Positions 36,039-44,994 are shown, numbered from the stretch's first letter. The stretch is 64,000 nucleotides of DNA from Candidatus Gastranaerophilales bacterium (GCA_944326455.1 CALVEA010000008.1:27726-91725); one strand, 5' to 3'. A program made the numbers and translations. Notes: generated by a model not told the origin, from the letters alone.

Positions 36039-36429
36039 TAATATCTCCTAACCATGAATGGAATCTTGAAAGTTCTTCAAAATAAACCGTCCCTATTTTT
36101 TCAATAATTAGTCCGACTTTTTCTTCATTATATTCGTGAGTGCTGGCATTTCTATCCTTTGCCATATCAATCCATATTTGTGCTGTTGGTAATATATTTG
36201 CATTAAAAGAAGCTTTTATAACATCCCTGGGAGTATGTTCTTCTATATCTTTTGATTCAAGATAATCTTTTAAACATTTCCAGCCTAGTTCAAAGATTAT
36301 TTCAAAACTTTGAATTAAGGCTAGTTGCAGAATCTTATTTTCTTTATCATTGCAATAAGCAGTTCTAGTCTGTTCATAAAGATTATATGCTTTATTAAAA
36401 TTTTCTATTCGTTCTGTTAATCTGGACAT
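36031..36429 (-). CDS. nucleotidyltransferase substrate-binding protein, HI0074/HEPN-like
   Basis: A four-helix HEPN-type protein of 132 aa. The late motif RNASTHEY (~residues 93-100) matches the R-x4-H catalytic signature of HEPN RNases, in the form of the HI0074 family. LIQSFEIIFELGWKCLKDYLE is the conserved helix of the family. The pair with the downstream MNT gene suggests a toxin-antitoxin or substrate-binding module; whether the HEPN is an active RNase is not certain. Confidence 0.85.
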   Translation of the reverse strand: MSRLTERIENFNKAYNLYEQTRTAYCNDKENKILQLALIQSFEIIFELGWKCLKDYLESKDIEEHTPRDVIKASFNANILPTAQIWIDMAKDRNASTHEYNEEKVGLIIEKIGTVYFEELSRFHSWLGDING

Positions 36430-36490
36430 TATAGTTTACCATTCTTCCTAACAATAATAACATACTTTAAGTATAAATCAAAATAATATA

Positions 36491-36532
36491 TGACCATCAG
36501 TCATTGACTCTAGGTCATATATTTGCTATACT
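36491..36532 (+). promoter_or_regulatory. tetR promoter with two TGAC-N5-GTCA operators
   Basis: TTGACT (36504-36509), 17-base spacer and TATACT (36527-36532) form a good promoter. Two palindromes, TGACCATCAGTCA (36491-36503) and TGACTCTAGGTCA (36505-36517), flank and cover the -35 box, 14 bases apart centre to centre. This is a typical arrangement for autorepression by a TetR-family dimer. Confidence 0.75.
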
Positions 36533-36553
36533 AATTTTGATTAGGAGTATTTT

Positions 36554-37147
36554 ATGAATAAAAGACAAAAATCAGCGGTTGCAACCAAACGAAAGCTTAT
36601 ATCAGCGGGCTTGGAACTTATTAAAGAAAAAGGCTTTGATTCAATAAACGTTGAAGATATCACAAAAAAAGCCGGCGTCGCAAAGGGTAGCTTCTATACT
36701 TATTTTAAACGTAAAGAAGATATTGTACTTGAAATAAGCAGAACACCGTTTGGAGAAATTGCTGATGAATTGGAACAAATGAATAATGCAGAGTTGTTTG
36801 AAAGGTTGCGGCATTATTTTCATCGTTTTATGGAGCAGGTTGAATTTTGCGGAATTAAAATCTGCCGTGAATGGATAAGAAATGTAATTGACCCGAATAA
36901 TGTACCGGAAACAATGGACAGCAAAAAATGGTTCTATGATTACGAAATGCTTAAAAATATCCTGAAAAACTCAACGGAACTAAAAGAAGACACTCCTGTT
37001 AAATTATTAACCCATGTTATAATCAGCGAACTTTACGGGATGATGCTCTGTTGGTGTATGTCAGACGGAAAATTTGAACCGTTAGATTGGACAGACAGAT
37101 TTTGTGATGTTCAACTCAAAGCGATATTTGAGCCTTATTTAAAATAG
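36554..37147 (+). CDS. TetR-family transcriptional regulator
   Basis: N-terminal TetR DNA-binding domain (residues ~8-58: TKRKLISAGLELIKEKGFDSINVEDITKKAGVAKGSFYTYFKRKEDI-type). An all-helical C-terminal ligand/dimer domain ends FEPYLK. 197 aa is typical. It heads a four-gene same-strand cassette of reductases (36554-40044) and probably represses it through the paired TGAC-N5-GTCA sites upstream. The inducer is likely an aldehyde, quinone or related electrophile, judged from the genes it controls (inference). Confidence 0.93.
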   Translation: MNKRQKSAVATKRKLISAGLELIKEKGFDSINVEDITKKAGVAKGSFYTYFKRKEDIVLEISRTPFGEIADELEQMNNAELFERLRHYFHRFMEQVEFCGIKICREWIRNVIDPNNVPETMDSKKWFYDYEMLKNILKNSTELKEDTPVKLLTHVIISELYGMMLCWCMSDGKFEPLDWTDRFCDVQLKAIFEPYLK

Positions 37148-37197
37148 GGGAAAAGGTGTTTAAATAAACTTTCCAAATAAATTTACAGGAGGCAATT

Positions 37198-38238
37198 ATG
37201 AAATACAGGAAACTAAGAGATATAGAAGTATCTGCCATTGGAATCGGCTGTATGGGCTTTTCACACGGTTACGGTGCAATTCCTGCGGAAGAAGAATCCA
37301 TAAGACTTATGCATAAAGCCTATGATTTAGGCTGTACTTTATTTGATACAGCAGAAGCTTACGGACCTTTCACTAATGAAACTCTTGTCGGGAAAGCCGT
37401 CAAACCCTTCAGGGATAAGATTATACTTACAACAAAATTTGTTCCAGTATTCCAGCCCGGACAGGAAATACCCGAAGGCAAATTAAGCAAAAAAGGTGTT
37501 ACAAATGCTTTGAATGATTCTCTAAAAAGACTCGGTACAGATTATATTGATATTTATTACGAACACAGAGTCCCTCTAGACAGTAATGTGGAAGAGGTAG
37601 CTGAATGGATGGGCGAATTTATAAAAGAAGGAAAAATACGAGCCTGGGGACAATCACAGTCCACGCCGGAACAGATTAAAAAAGCCCACTCAGTAACTCC
37701 GCTTTCTGCAATTCAGAGTGAATACTCAATGATGGAAAGGATGTTTGAGAAAGATGTTATACCTCTGTGTAAGGAATTAAATATCGGATTTGTTGCATTT
37801 TCTCCTATGGCAAGCGGTTTTTTATCTGGTAAATATAATAAAGATACTCAATACAAAGGAGATGATGTAAGACGTGTAATTACAAGGTTTGCACCGGAAA
37901 ATGTTGAGAAGAATCAGCCTTTACTTGATTTGCTAAATGAGGTTGCAGACAAAAAGGGTATAACTCCGGCGCAAATTTCTTTAGCATGGATGCTCAAAAA
38001 ATATTCTCATGTTGTACCGATTCCGGGAATGCGAAAGGATGAAAGAGTTATTGAAAACCTTGGCGCAGCTGATTTAGAATTAACGGATGAAGAGTTTAGA
38101 GATATTGAAAAAGAGTTAGATAAAATAACAATTTACGGCAATCGAACAGATGAAGATATACATAAATTAGGCACTGTCAAGGCTATAGATTATAAAGGTA
38201 ATATCTTGACTGAGAGTAGCTCTAAAGGTTTAAAATAA
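37198..38238 (+). CDS. aldo/keto reductase
   Basis: An NAD(P)H-dependent TIM-barrel carbonyl reductase. Complete catalytic tetrad: D50, Y55 (FDTAEAYG), K80 (TTKF) and H122 (YYEHRV). C-terminal VPIPGMRKDERVIENLGA is the cofactor-binding region. AGGAGG sits five bases before ATG. Belongs to the YghZ/AKR13-like group of 345-residue proteins. Second gene of the TetR cassette. Confidence 0.93.
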   Translation: MKYRKLRDIEVSAIGIGCMGFSHGYGAIPAEEESIRLMHKAYDLGCTLFDTAEAYGPFTNETLVGKAVKPFRDKIILTTKFVPVFQPGQEIPEGKLSKKGVTNALNDSLKRLGTDYIDIYYEHRVPLDSNVEEVAEWMGEFIKEGKIRAWGQSQSTPEQIKKAHSVTPLSAIQSEYSMMERMFEKDVIPLCKELNIGFVAFSPMASGFLSGKYNKDTQYKGDDVRRVITRFAPENVEKNQPLLDLLNEVADKKGITPAQISLAWMLKKYSHVVPIPGMRKDERVIENLGAADLELTDEEFRDIEKELDKITIYGNRTDEDIHKLGTVKAIDYKGNILTESSSKGLK

Positions 38239-38270
38239 AAATTGAGATATATGTCAAGAGGTCAGTAATC

Positions 38271-38849
38271 ATGAAAAAAGGGTTATTTATAGTATTTACA
38301 GGATTGGTGTTGATGTGTATACTTGCAGTATCAGTTGGAGTTAGCACAAAAGCGGAGGGAACTTCTATGACAGAAAAGAAAGTACTTGTAGCATACTTTA
38401 GCGCCACAGGAGTAACAAAAAAAGTTGCTGAAAGATTAGCAAAAGTAACTAAAGCCGAATTGTTTGAAATTAAGCCGGCAAAACCTTATACAGATGCTGA
38501 TTTAGACTGGATGAACGAACAGAGCAGAAGTTCTGTTGAGATGAAAGATAAATCTTGCCGTCCTGAAATGGCTTCCAAATTGAAAGATATCAGTAAATAT
38601 GAAGTCGTTTTTGTAGGCTTCCCTGTCTGGTGGTATAGAGAACCGTCTATAATTGATACGTTTATTGAAGCTTATGACTTTTCAGGGAAAACTATTGTTC
38701 CGTTTGCAACTTCAGGCGGAAGTCCGATAGGGGATTCCTGGGAAAATATTCAGGAACTTGCACCTAATGCCAAAGTGTTTAGAGGTAAATGTTTCCCAGC
38801 AAATGCTGCAGAAGATTCTCTCAAAACATGGGCAGCAGAACACCTATAA
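38271..38849 (+). CDS. exported flavodoxin-like protein
   Basis: Residues 1-~28 form a signal sequence (KKGLFIVFTGLVLMCILAVSVGVSTKA) ahead of a flavodoxin domain. FMN-phosphate loop is YFSATGVTKKVAERLA (usual TGNT is replaced by TGVT), with FVGFPVWWYREPSIIDTF and PFATSGGSPIGDSWENI around the isoalloxazine. Soluble relatives of this group are encoded beside AKRs and YqhD-like enzymes. An exported copy is unusual. The export call rests on the N-terminus; an internal ATG (TSMTEKK, residue ~33) would give a cytoplasmic form. Confidence 0.85.
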   Translation: MKKGLFIVFTGLVLMCILAVSVGVSTKAEGTSMTEKKVLVAYFSATGVTKKVAERLAKVTKAELFEIKPAKPYTDADLDWMNEQSRSSVEMKDKSCRPEMASKLKDISKYEVVFVGFPVWWYREPSIIDTFIEAYDFSGKTIVPFATSGGSPIGDSWENIQELAPNAKVFRGKCFPANAAEDSLKTWAAEHL

Positions 38850-38877
38850 TATTTGATATGTTATAAAGGAGAGATTT

Positions 38878-40044
38878 ATGCAATTTGATTTTACTTTCCA
38901 AAACTATACCAAAATATATTTTGGTAAAACCGCTCTTAGTAACTTAAAAGATGAGCTGAAAAAGTATGGAAATACAATAATGCTTGCTTACGGCAAAGGT
39001 TCAATAAAAAAGATCGGGCTTTATGATGAGCTTATCAAAATATTTAAAGAAGCCGGCAAGAATGTTGTTGAGTTTTCCGGAATCATGCCAAACCCTACTG
39101 CAGCTAAAGTAAGAGAAGGTATAAATCTTGTAAGAGAAAACAATGTTGATTTTATTCTGGCTGTTGGCGGCGGTTCTACTATTGACTGCGTTAAGGCTGT
39201 TTCTATGGGTTCAGCAAACGATGTGGATTTCTGGGAACATTTTTATATGAACTATAACATACCTGAAAAGAAAATCCCGTTTGGAACACTTCTTACAATG
39301 GTCGGGACAGGTTCCGAGATGAACGGCGGTTCTGTTGTTACAAATGAGGATGTAAAAATTAAAACAGGAGTCGTTTATCCGAATATGATGCCGGATTTTT
39401 CAATTCTTAATCCTGAATATACTTATTCATTATCAAAATTTCAGATGGTAAGCGGAATCTGCGATATGATGAGCCATATTATGGAACAGTATTTTTCAGT
39501 TTCTGATGAAGATAATGTTTCGGATGACCTCTCGGAAGCTTTGATGAAAAATATTATCAGAAATGCTTACATCTGCGTTGAAAATCCGCAGGATTATAAT
39601 GCCAGAAGCAATATAATGTGGGATGCTACACTTGCTCTTAATACTCTTATTGCCTGTTCTAAAAAAGGCGATTGGGAGGTTCACAACATTGAACACCAGA
39701 TAAGCGCATTTTATGATGTAACTCACGGAATGGGGCTTGCTGCAATTTCACCAAGCTATTACAGATTTATTATGGATTACGGTTTATCTAAATTCAAGAA
39801 ATTTGCAATCAATGTTTTTAATGTTAATCCGGAAGGTAAAACCGATAAAGAAATTGGTTTGGAAGGAATTGATAAGCTTGAAGAATTCTTCAAAAATATC
39901 GGTGCCACAACTAAACTAAGCGAACTCGGTGTTACAAACCCTGAGGAGCTTGATAAAATAGCGGAAACCTGCTATGTATCCCAGGGAGCATATAAAGTTT
40001 TGACCGCCGATGATATTAAAGTAATTCTAAGAAATTCTCTGTAA
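38878..40044 (+). CDS. iron-containing alcohol dehydrogenase (YqhD/BDH type)
   Basis: Reduces aldehydes with NADPH. Signature GGGSTIDCVKAVSMG for the cofactor, then TMVGTGSEMNGGSVVTNEDVKIKTG as in YqhD and butanol dehydrogenases. Metal ligands include Asp and His in CDMMSHIMEQYFS, HNIEHQISAFYDVTHGMG. 388 aa. Last gene of the TetR-AKR-flavodoxin cassette, which mirrors the E. coli yqhC-yqhD-dkgA aldehyde-stress neighbourhood. AGGAGA lies six bases before ATG. Confidence 0.93.
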   Translation: MQFDFTFQNYTKIYFGKTALSNLKDELKKYGNTIMLAYGKGSIKKIGLYDELIKIFKEAGKNVVEFSGIMPNPTAAKVREGINLVRENNVDFILAVGGGSTIDCVKAVSMGSANDVDFWEHFYMNYNIPEKKIPFGTLLTMVGTGSEMNGGSVVTNEDVKIKTGVVYPNMMPDFSILNPEYTYSLSKFQMVSGICDMMSHIMEQYFSVSDEDNVSDDLSEALMKNIIRNAYICVENPQDYNARSNIMWDATLALNTLIACSKKGDWEVHNIEHQISAFYDVTHGMGLAAISPSYYRFIMDYGLSKFKKFAINVFNVNPEGKTDKEIGLEGIDKLEEFFKNIGATTKLSELGVTNPEELDKIAETCYVSQGAYKVLTADDIKVILRNSL

Positions 40045-40063
40045 GGTTAAAAAATATAATAAG

Positions 40064-40102
40064 AAGCGGGGCGGCGATTTTATCGCCGCCCCGCTTTTAA
40101 CT
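40064..40102 (+). terminator. bidirectional terminator, YqhD-like gene / ppdK
   Basis: A 15-base perfect stem (AAGCGGGGCGGCGAT and complement, loop TTT) between convergent genes, with T-rich flanks. Confidence 0.93.
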
Positions 40103-40118
40103 TTTATTCCGAAAAGTC

Positions 40119-42788
40119 TTAGCAGCATCCTGCTTTAACTTTTCCGGCTTCAACTACAGCTTGAGCTGCTGCAAGTTTTGCCTGAGGAATTCTGAACGGT
40201 GAGCATGATACATAGTCAAGACCGATTCTGTAAGAGAACTTAACTGAATCAGGGTCGCCGCCGTGTTCGCCGCAAACACCGCCGATAAGTGAAGGATTTA
40301 CTCCCTTACCTTTTTCCATAGCCATTTCCATTAACTTACCGACACCTTTTGTGTCAAGAGTTTCGAATGGGTTAGCCGGAAGGATTTTTTGTTCAACATA
40401 ACGTTTGAGGAATTTGCCTTCAGCATCATCTCTTGAGTAACCAAATGTCATCTGAGTCAAGTCATTTGTACCGAATGAGAAGAATTCAGCGTATTCAGCA
40501 ACTTCATCAGCTGTCAATGCAGCACGAGGAATTTCTATCATAGTACCGAATTTGTATTCAACTCTGATACCTTTTTCTGTCATAACATCTTCGGCAACTC
40601 TTTCAAGAATTTCTTTTGCTACTTTAAGCTCATTCACGTGCCCGATAAGAGGGATCATAACGTAAGGGATTACGTCAACACCTTCTTTTTTAGCATCACA
40701 AGCAGCTTCGAAAATTGCTCTTACCTGCATTTCATTAATTTCAGGATAAGTTAAGCCTAATCTGCAGCCTCTTAAGCCCATCATAGGGTTAGATTCAGAA
40801 AGACCTTCCACAACATGGAGAAGTTCTTCTTTTTCTTTAGAATCTTTGCCTAAAGCCTTGAGTGTTGCAACTTCAGCGATTAAATCTTCCTTAGAAGGTA
40901 AGAATTCGTGAAGAGGCGGGTCAAGAAGTCTGACTGTCATAGGTTTTCCTGAACCGAGAGCCTTGAACATTGCATAGAAATCTGAATACTGCATAGGTAA
41001 TAAGTGATCAAGAGCTTCTTTTCTTGCTTCCGGAGTACCTGCAATAATCATTTTCTGTACCCAAGGTAATCTGTCAGGATCCATAAACATGTGTTCTGTT
41101 CTGCAAAGACCAACACCTTCAGCACCGAATCTTAATGCATTAGCAATATCTTTTGGTGTATCCGCGTTAGCCTCAACCTTCATAGTTTTGATTTCATCAA
41201 CCCACTGGAAGAATGTTGTAAAGTTATCATCAATTTGAGCATCAGCCAATTTAACAGCTCCTGCCATAACAATACCTTTACCGCCGTCAAGTGAGATAAT
41301 ATCATCTTTATGGTAAACAGAACCGTCAGCACCTGTTAATGTTTCATTTTCAAGGTCAATTCTCATATCTTCGCAGCCTGCAACACATGGTTTACCCATA
41401 CCTTTTGCAACAACTGCTGCATGAGAAGTAGCACCGCCTCTAAGTGTTAAAACACCTTGAGCAACTGCCATACCATGAATATCATCCGGACAGGTTTCAA
41501 TTCTTACAAGGATAACTTTTTCTCCGGCTTCACCTCTTCTTGCGGCTTCTTCTGTATCAAATACAATCTTACCTACAGCAGCACCAGGAGAAGCATTTAC
41601 ACCATGTGCAATTTTCTTAGCTTCTTCTAACGCTTTTGAATCAAAGCAAGGTAAAAGTATCTGGTTAACTGAATAAGGGTCTACAAGTTGAATAGCACGT
41701 TCTTTAGTAATAATACCTTCTTTGTACATTTCAACTGCGATTCTTACTGCAGCTGTAGCGGTTCTCTTACCGTTACGTGTTTGGAGGATGTATAATTTAC
41801 CTCTTTCAATAGTAAATTCCATATCCTGAACATCTTTGTAACCTAATTCAAGTTTCTTAGCAATATCAACATATTGTCTATAGAGGTCAGGCATTTCGTG
41901 TTCAAGTTCTGCAATAGGTTTTGGAGTTCTGATACCTGCAACAACGTCTTCACCTTGAGCGTTTGTAAGGTATTCACCATAGAACTTGTTTTCGCCTGTA
42001 GCAGGGTTACGGGTGAATGAAACACCGGTTGCACAATCGTCACCCATATTACCGAATACCATTGTTTGAACGTTAACGGCAGTACCGTAATTGTGGTCGA
42101 TTTTGTTCATATTTCTGTAAGCTACTGCACGAGGGATATTCCATGAACGGAATACTGCTTCAATAGCTTCTTGAAGCTGAATATAAGGGTCTTGAGGGAA
42201 TTCTTTTCCTGTAACTTCTTTAATAACATTTTTGTAAACAGGAATAAGAGATTTCCAGCCTTCTGCTGATACTTCTGTATCAGACTTAACGCCTTCTCTT
42301 TCTTTAACTTTTTCAACTTCGGATTCAAAGTATTTTTGTCTGTCCATTTCCCATGCAACAGAACCGAACATTGTTAAAAATCTTCTGTAAGAATCATAGC
42401 AGAATCTAGGGTTGTTAGTTAATCTAATCATAGCTTCTACTGTTTCATCATTCATACCGAGGTTAAGGATTGTTTCCATCATACCCGGCATAGAGATTCT
42501 TGCACCTGAACGAACTGATACAAGAAGCGGGTTAGAAGAATCCCCGAATTTTTTACCGGTTTGTTCTTCAACATCTTTTAATGCCAGCTTAACTTCATCC
42601 ATCAAACCTGCAGGCATTTTGTTGCCGTGGTTAATGTAGTCCATACAAGTTTCGGTTGTGATAGTCAGCCCCGGAGGTACCGGTAACCCCAAATTTGTCA
42701 TTTCTGCAAGGTTTGCACCTTTGCCACCCAAAAGATTACGCATATCTGCGTTACCTTCTCTAAAGAGCCATACGCGTTTTTCAGCCAT
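40119..42788 (-). CDS. ppdK: pyruvate, phosphate dikinase
   Basis: Interconverts pyruvate + ATP + Pi and PEP + AMP + PPi, giving PPi-based glycolysis or gluconeogenesis in anaerobes. ATG at 42788 with AAGGAG six bases upstream; the longer frame to 42854 is a run through the leader. N-terminal ATP-grasp (FREGNADMRNLLGGKGANLAEMT), phosphohistidine domain GGATSHAAVVAKGMGKPCV, C-terminal TIM barrel with catalytic Cys in GGVCGEHGGDP. 889 aa is usual. Monocistronic with a terminator downstream. Confidence 0.97.
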   Translation of the reverse strand: MAEKRVWLFREGNADMRNLLGGKGANLAEMTNLGLPVPPGLTITTETCMDYINHGNKMPAGLMDEVKLALKDVEEQTGKKFGDSSNPLLVSVRSGARISMPGMMETILNLGMNDETVEAMIRLTNNPRFCYDSYRRFLTMFGSVAWEMDRQKYFESEVEKVKEREGVKSDTEVSAEGWKSLIPVYKNVIKEVTGKEFPQDPYIQLQEAIEAVFRSWNIPRAVAYRNMNKIDHNYGTAVNVQTMVFGNMGDDCATGVSFTRNPATGENKFYGEYLTNAQGEDVVAGIRTPKPIAELEHEMPDLYRQYVDIAKKLELGYKDVQDMEFTIERGKLYILQTRNGKRTATAAVRIAVEMYKEGIITKERAIQLVDPYSVNQILLPCFDSKALEEAKKIAHGVNASPGAAVGKIVFDTEEAARRGEAGEKVILVRIETCPDDIHGMAVAQGVLTLRGGATSHAAVVAKGMGKPCVAGCEDMRIDLENETLTGADGSVYHKDDIISLDGGKGIVMAGAVKLADAQIDDNFTTFFQWVDEIKTMKVEANADTPKDIANALRFGAEGVGLCRTEHMFMDPDRLPWVQKMIIAGTPEARKEALDHLLPMQYSDFYAMFKALGSGKPMTVRLLDPPLHEFLPSKEDLIAEVATLKALGKDSKEKEELLHVVEGLSESNPMMGLRGCRLGLTYPEINEMQVRAIFEAACDAKKEGVDVIPYVMIPLIGHVNELKVAKEILERVAEDVMTEKGIRVEYKFGTMIEIPRAALTADEVAEYAEFFSFGTNDLTQMTFGYSRDDAEGKFLKRYVEQKILPANPFETLDTKGVGKLMEMAMEKGKGVNPSLIGGVCGEHGGDPDSVKFSYRIGLDYVSCSPFRIPQAKLAAAQAVVEAGKVKAGCC

Positions 42789-42871
42789 TAGTTTCTCCTT
42801 CTTTTTGTAAGTACGCTCTATAATATAAGTTCCTAGCATGCAGCATTCTACCACAAAAACATTTTTTCATG

Positions 42872-42886
42872 TACAATATTTACATG
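42872..42886 (+). promoter_or_regulatory. probable leaderless start of the ABC ATPase gene
   Basis: TACAAT (42872-42877) lies six bases before the ATG at 42884, so transcription would begin at or one base from the start codon. Neither this ATG nor the upstream one at 42869 has a Shine-Dalgarno. Confidence 0.45.
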
Positions 42887-43612
42887 CCTTTAATAGAAGT
42901 TAAAAATGCTGTAAAAACTTATAAATCGGAGGACGAAAGCTTTAATGCTCTTAACGGAGTCTCTTTTTCGGTTGAAAAGGGTGAATTTGTCGCAATTATG
43001 GGCACTTCCGGCTCCGGAAAATCCACCTGCATGAATATGCTCGGAACTCTTGACCGTCCGACAAGCGGAGAATATTATCTTGACGGAGTGGATGTATTTT
43101 CACTTGACCAGCATGAATTATCCAAAATCAGAAACCTCAAGATAGGATTCGTTTTTCAGGGATTTAACCTGATATCAAGAACTTCCGCTTTAGAAAACGT
43201 TGAGCTTCCTATGATTTATAAAGGGATTCCGGAAGAAGAAAGATATAGAAGAGCTAAAGAAGCTCTTGAAATAGTCGGACTGAAAAACCGTGAAACACAT
43301 ATGCCAAACCAAATGTCAGGCGGTCAGCAGCAAAGGGTTGCTATTGCCCGTGCGCTTGTAAATGATGCTCCGCTCATTCTGGCGGATGAGCCGACAGGTA
43401 ATCTGGATACCAAAACCAGTATTGAGGTTATGGAGTTTTTTGTTAAACTGAATCAAGGTTTTAACGGCAAAGAGGGTAAAACAATAGTGCTTGTAACCCA
43501 CGAACCGGATATTGCGGCATACTGTTCAAGAGTAATCAAATTTAAAGACGGAAATATTGTTTCTGACCTTCCGAAAGAAGAGTGGATGAAAATCAGAAAC
43601 AGAGAAACGTAA
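42884..43612 (+). CDS. ABC transporter ATP-binding protein, LolD/MacB type
   Basis: Walker A GTSGSGKST, Q-loop FVFQGFNLI, signature MSGGQQQRVAIARAL, Walker B ILADEPTGNLD, H-loop LVTHEPD. The MSGGQQQRVAIARAL signature and the ~240-residue length are those of the MacB/LolD (MSD-lipoprotein or peptide export) family. No permease gene is adjacent; the ATPase is an orphan in this window. Its partner may be coded elsewhere. Read from 42884 (leaderless) it is 242 aa. Confidence 0.95.
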   Translation: MPLIEVKNAVKTYKSEDESFNALNGVSFSVEKGEFVAIMGTSGSGKSTCMNMLGTLDRPTSGEYYLDGVDVFSLDQHELSKIRNLKIGFVFQGFNLISRTSALENVELPMIYKGIPEEERYRRAKEALEIVGLKNRETHMPNQMSGGQQQRVAIARALVNDAPLILADEPTGNLDTKTSIEVMEFFVKLNQGFNGKEGKTIVLVTHEPDIAAYCSRVIKFKDGNIVSDLPKEEWMKIRNRET

Positions 43613-43657
43613 TTTAGGGAATCGCGGGGAGTAAATAAAGCGTTATAAAATATTATC

Positions 43658-43723
43658 AAGTTGAACAAATTGTTCAACTCAACCTACAATAAAAAAGAAT
43701 CCGGCTTTGCCGAATTCTTTTTT
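43658..43723 (+). terminator. two hairpins after the ABC ATPase gene
   Basis: AGTTGAAC-AAATT-GTTCAACT (8-base stem, 43659-43679) is followed by a 15-base stem with one mismatch (AAAAAAGAATCCGGC / GCCGAATTCTTTTTT, 43691-43723). The latter is a terminator that can act in both directions. Confidence 0.8.
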
Positions 43724-43741
43724 AATCTTTTTCTTTACTTC

Positions 43742-44038
43742 TTATGCAACCGTCCATTTTGTATGCAATGAATGACCGAGTCCATTGGTATAGGTTGAGC
43801 CTCCGCCGTCAGCTAAAGTCGTACCAAGTCCGACTCCCTGTGTTCCGGTTGAAATTTGGGTATTTCCATCTTCTCCAGCTACAGTTCCTACCGTAGGAGT
43901 ATAAATCTGCCAGGGTGCTTCAACTTCGGTTATACGAGGAGTTGTTGTTGTCAAACCGCCGAGGCGACCTAGCCCGTTGCTCTGCCCGTATCCATAATTA
44001 TAATTTTGCTCTAGACTTTGTACTGGTGGTAGACCCAT
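43742..44038 (-). CDS. hypothetical Gly/Thr-rich protein, 98 aa
   Basis: Low-complexity protein rich in Gly, Thr, Tyr and Gln (NYNYGYGQSNGLGRLGGLTTTTP), no signal peptide, no membrane segment, aromatic tail ending HTKWTVA. Such composition suggests a disordered or self-associating protein. It is driven by an AGCAATT element whose second box ends 25 bases before the ATG. No homology recognised. Confidence 0.6.
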   Translation of the reverse strand: MGLPPVQSLEQNYNYGYGQSNGLGRLGGLTTTTPRITEVEAPWQIYTPTVGTVAGEDGNTQISTGTQGVGLGTTLADGGGSTYTNGLGHSLHTKWTVA

Positions 44039-44063
44039 AGTTTTGTCCTTTTTACTCTATACA

Positions 44064-44095
44064 TATATAAAGTATTTAACTTATAAAAAATTGCT
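44064..44095 (-). promoter_or_regulatory. AGCAATT-N16-CTTTATATA promoter-like element (copy 5)
   Basis: On the minus strand, AGCAATT (44095-44089), 16 bases, CTTTATATA (44072-44064), then TGTATAG. Both boxes are identical to copies 4 and 6. Confidence 0.68.
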
Positions 44096-44145
44096 AGTTT
44101 GTTAAAATTCGTTACAAAAGTTTAAAAATATGTTAATATAGTCTT

Positions 44146-44994
44146 ATGAAAACGGTAGGCATAGTATCTCTGGCTGGTGCCATTAATGATGATAGAGATA
44201 AAATCGAATCAGCTAAAAAATATTTTGAAAGTAAAGGGCTTAATGTTAAGCTTTCAAAAAATATTTATGACTCAAACCGGTATCTTGCTGGAGATGATGA
44301 AGTTAAAATATCAGAGCTTGAGCATTTTTTTGCCGACCCTGAGATTGACATTATAATTAATGCCCGCGGCGGATATGGCTCAATTCGGCTTATTAACAGG
44401 ATAGATTACGAGATAATTAAGAATAACCCGAAACCATTCATCGGTTTTTCTGATATTACGGCATTACTGCTTATGATATACAAACGAACCGGTATAGTGA
44501 CTTATCACGGACCGATGGTGATAAGTGATTTTGCGGACATTGCACCGTTTACGGAAGAATTTTTTAATAAAGCAATCAACAATGAAAAGCTGGAGTTTGC
44601 CGGAACAACTATTTATCAGAGGGGAAGAGCCGAAGGTATTATCTGGGGCGGAAACCTTGCAACAGTGGTTTCTCTTTGCGGGCAAGATTTTTTGCCGAAT
44701 GAGGATTTTATATTCTTTACGGAAGATTTAAATGAGCCTGTTTACAAAATAGACAGAATGTTCCAACAGCTTATAAATATTCATAAATTCAGGGATAAAT
44801 GTAAAGGAATCGTTCTGGGAGATTTTTTGGATGTTGATAATACTGAATGGCTTGAAGGCTTCTTTAAAGACCTCGCTTCAAATACAAATATCCCTGTTAT
44901 AGGCGGATTTAAGATTACACACGGACAGGAAAAAATAACAATTCCTGTCGGGAAAAATTGTGTATTACATGATAACAAACTTGTAATCGGCTAG
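44146..44994 (+). CDS. ldcA: LD-carboxypeptidase (S66 family)
   Basis: Cuts the D-Ala from tetrapeptide stems during murein recycling; the related MccF cleaves antibiotics. Serine nucleophile in GFSDITALL (~105), catalytic Glu in EDLNEPVYKIDRM, and His in GFKITHGQEKITIPVG, giving the S66 Ser-His-Glu set. 282 aa is usual. The SRP RNA promoter lies inside its last codons. ATG is weakly preceded by a Shine-Dalgarno. Confidence 0.9.
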   Translation: MKTVGIVSLAGAINDDRDKIESAKKYFESKGLNVKLSKNIYDSNRYLAGDDEVKISELEHFFADPEIDIIINARGGYGSIRLINRIDYEIIKNNPKPFIGFSDITALLLMIYKRTGIVTYHGPMVISDFADIAPFTEEFFNKAINNEKLEFAGTTIYQRGRAEGIIWGGNLATVVSLCGQDFLPNEDFIFFTEDLNEPVYKIDRMFQQLINIHKFRDKCKGIVLGDFLDVDNTEWLEGFFKDLASNTNIPVIGGFKITHGQEKITIPVGKNCVLHDNKLVIG

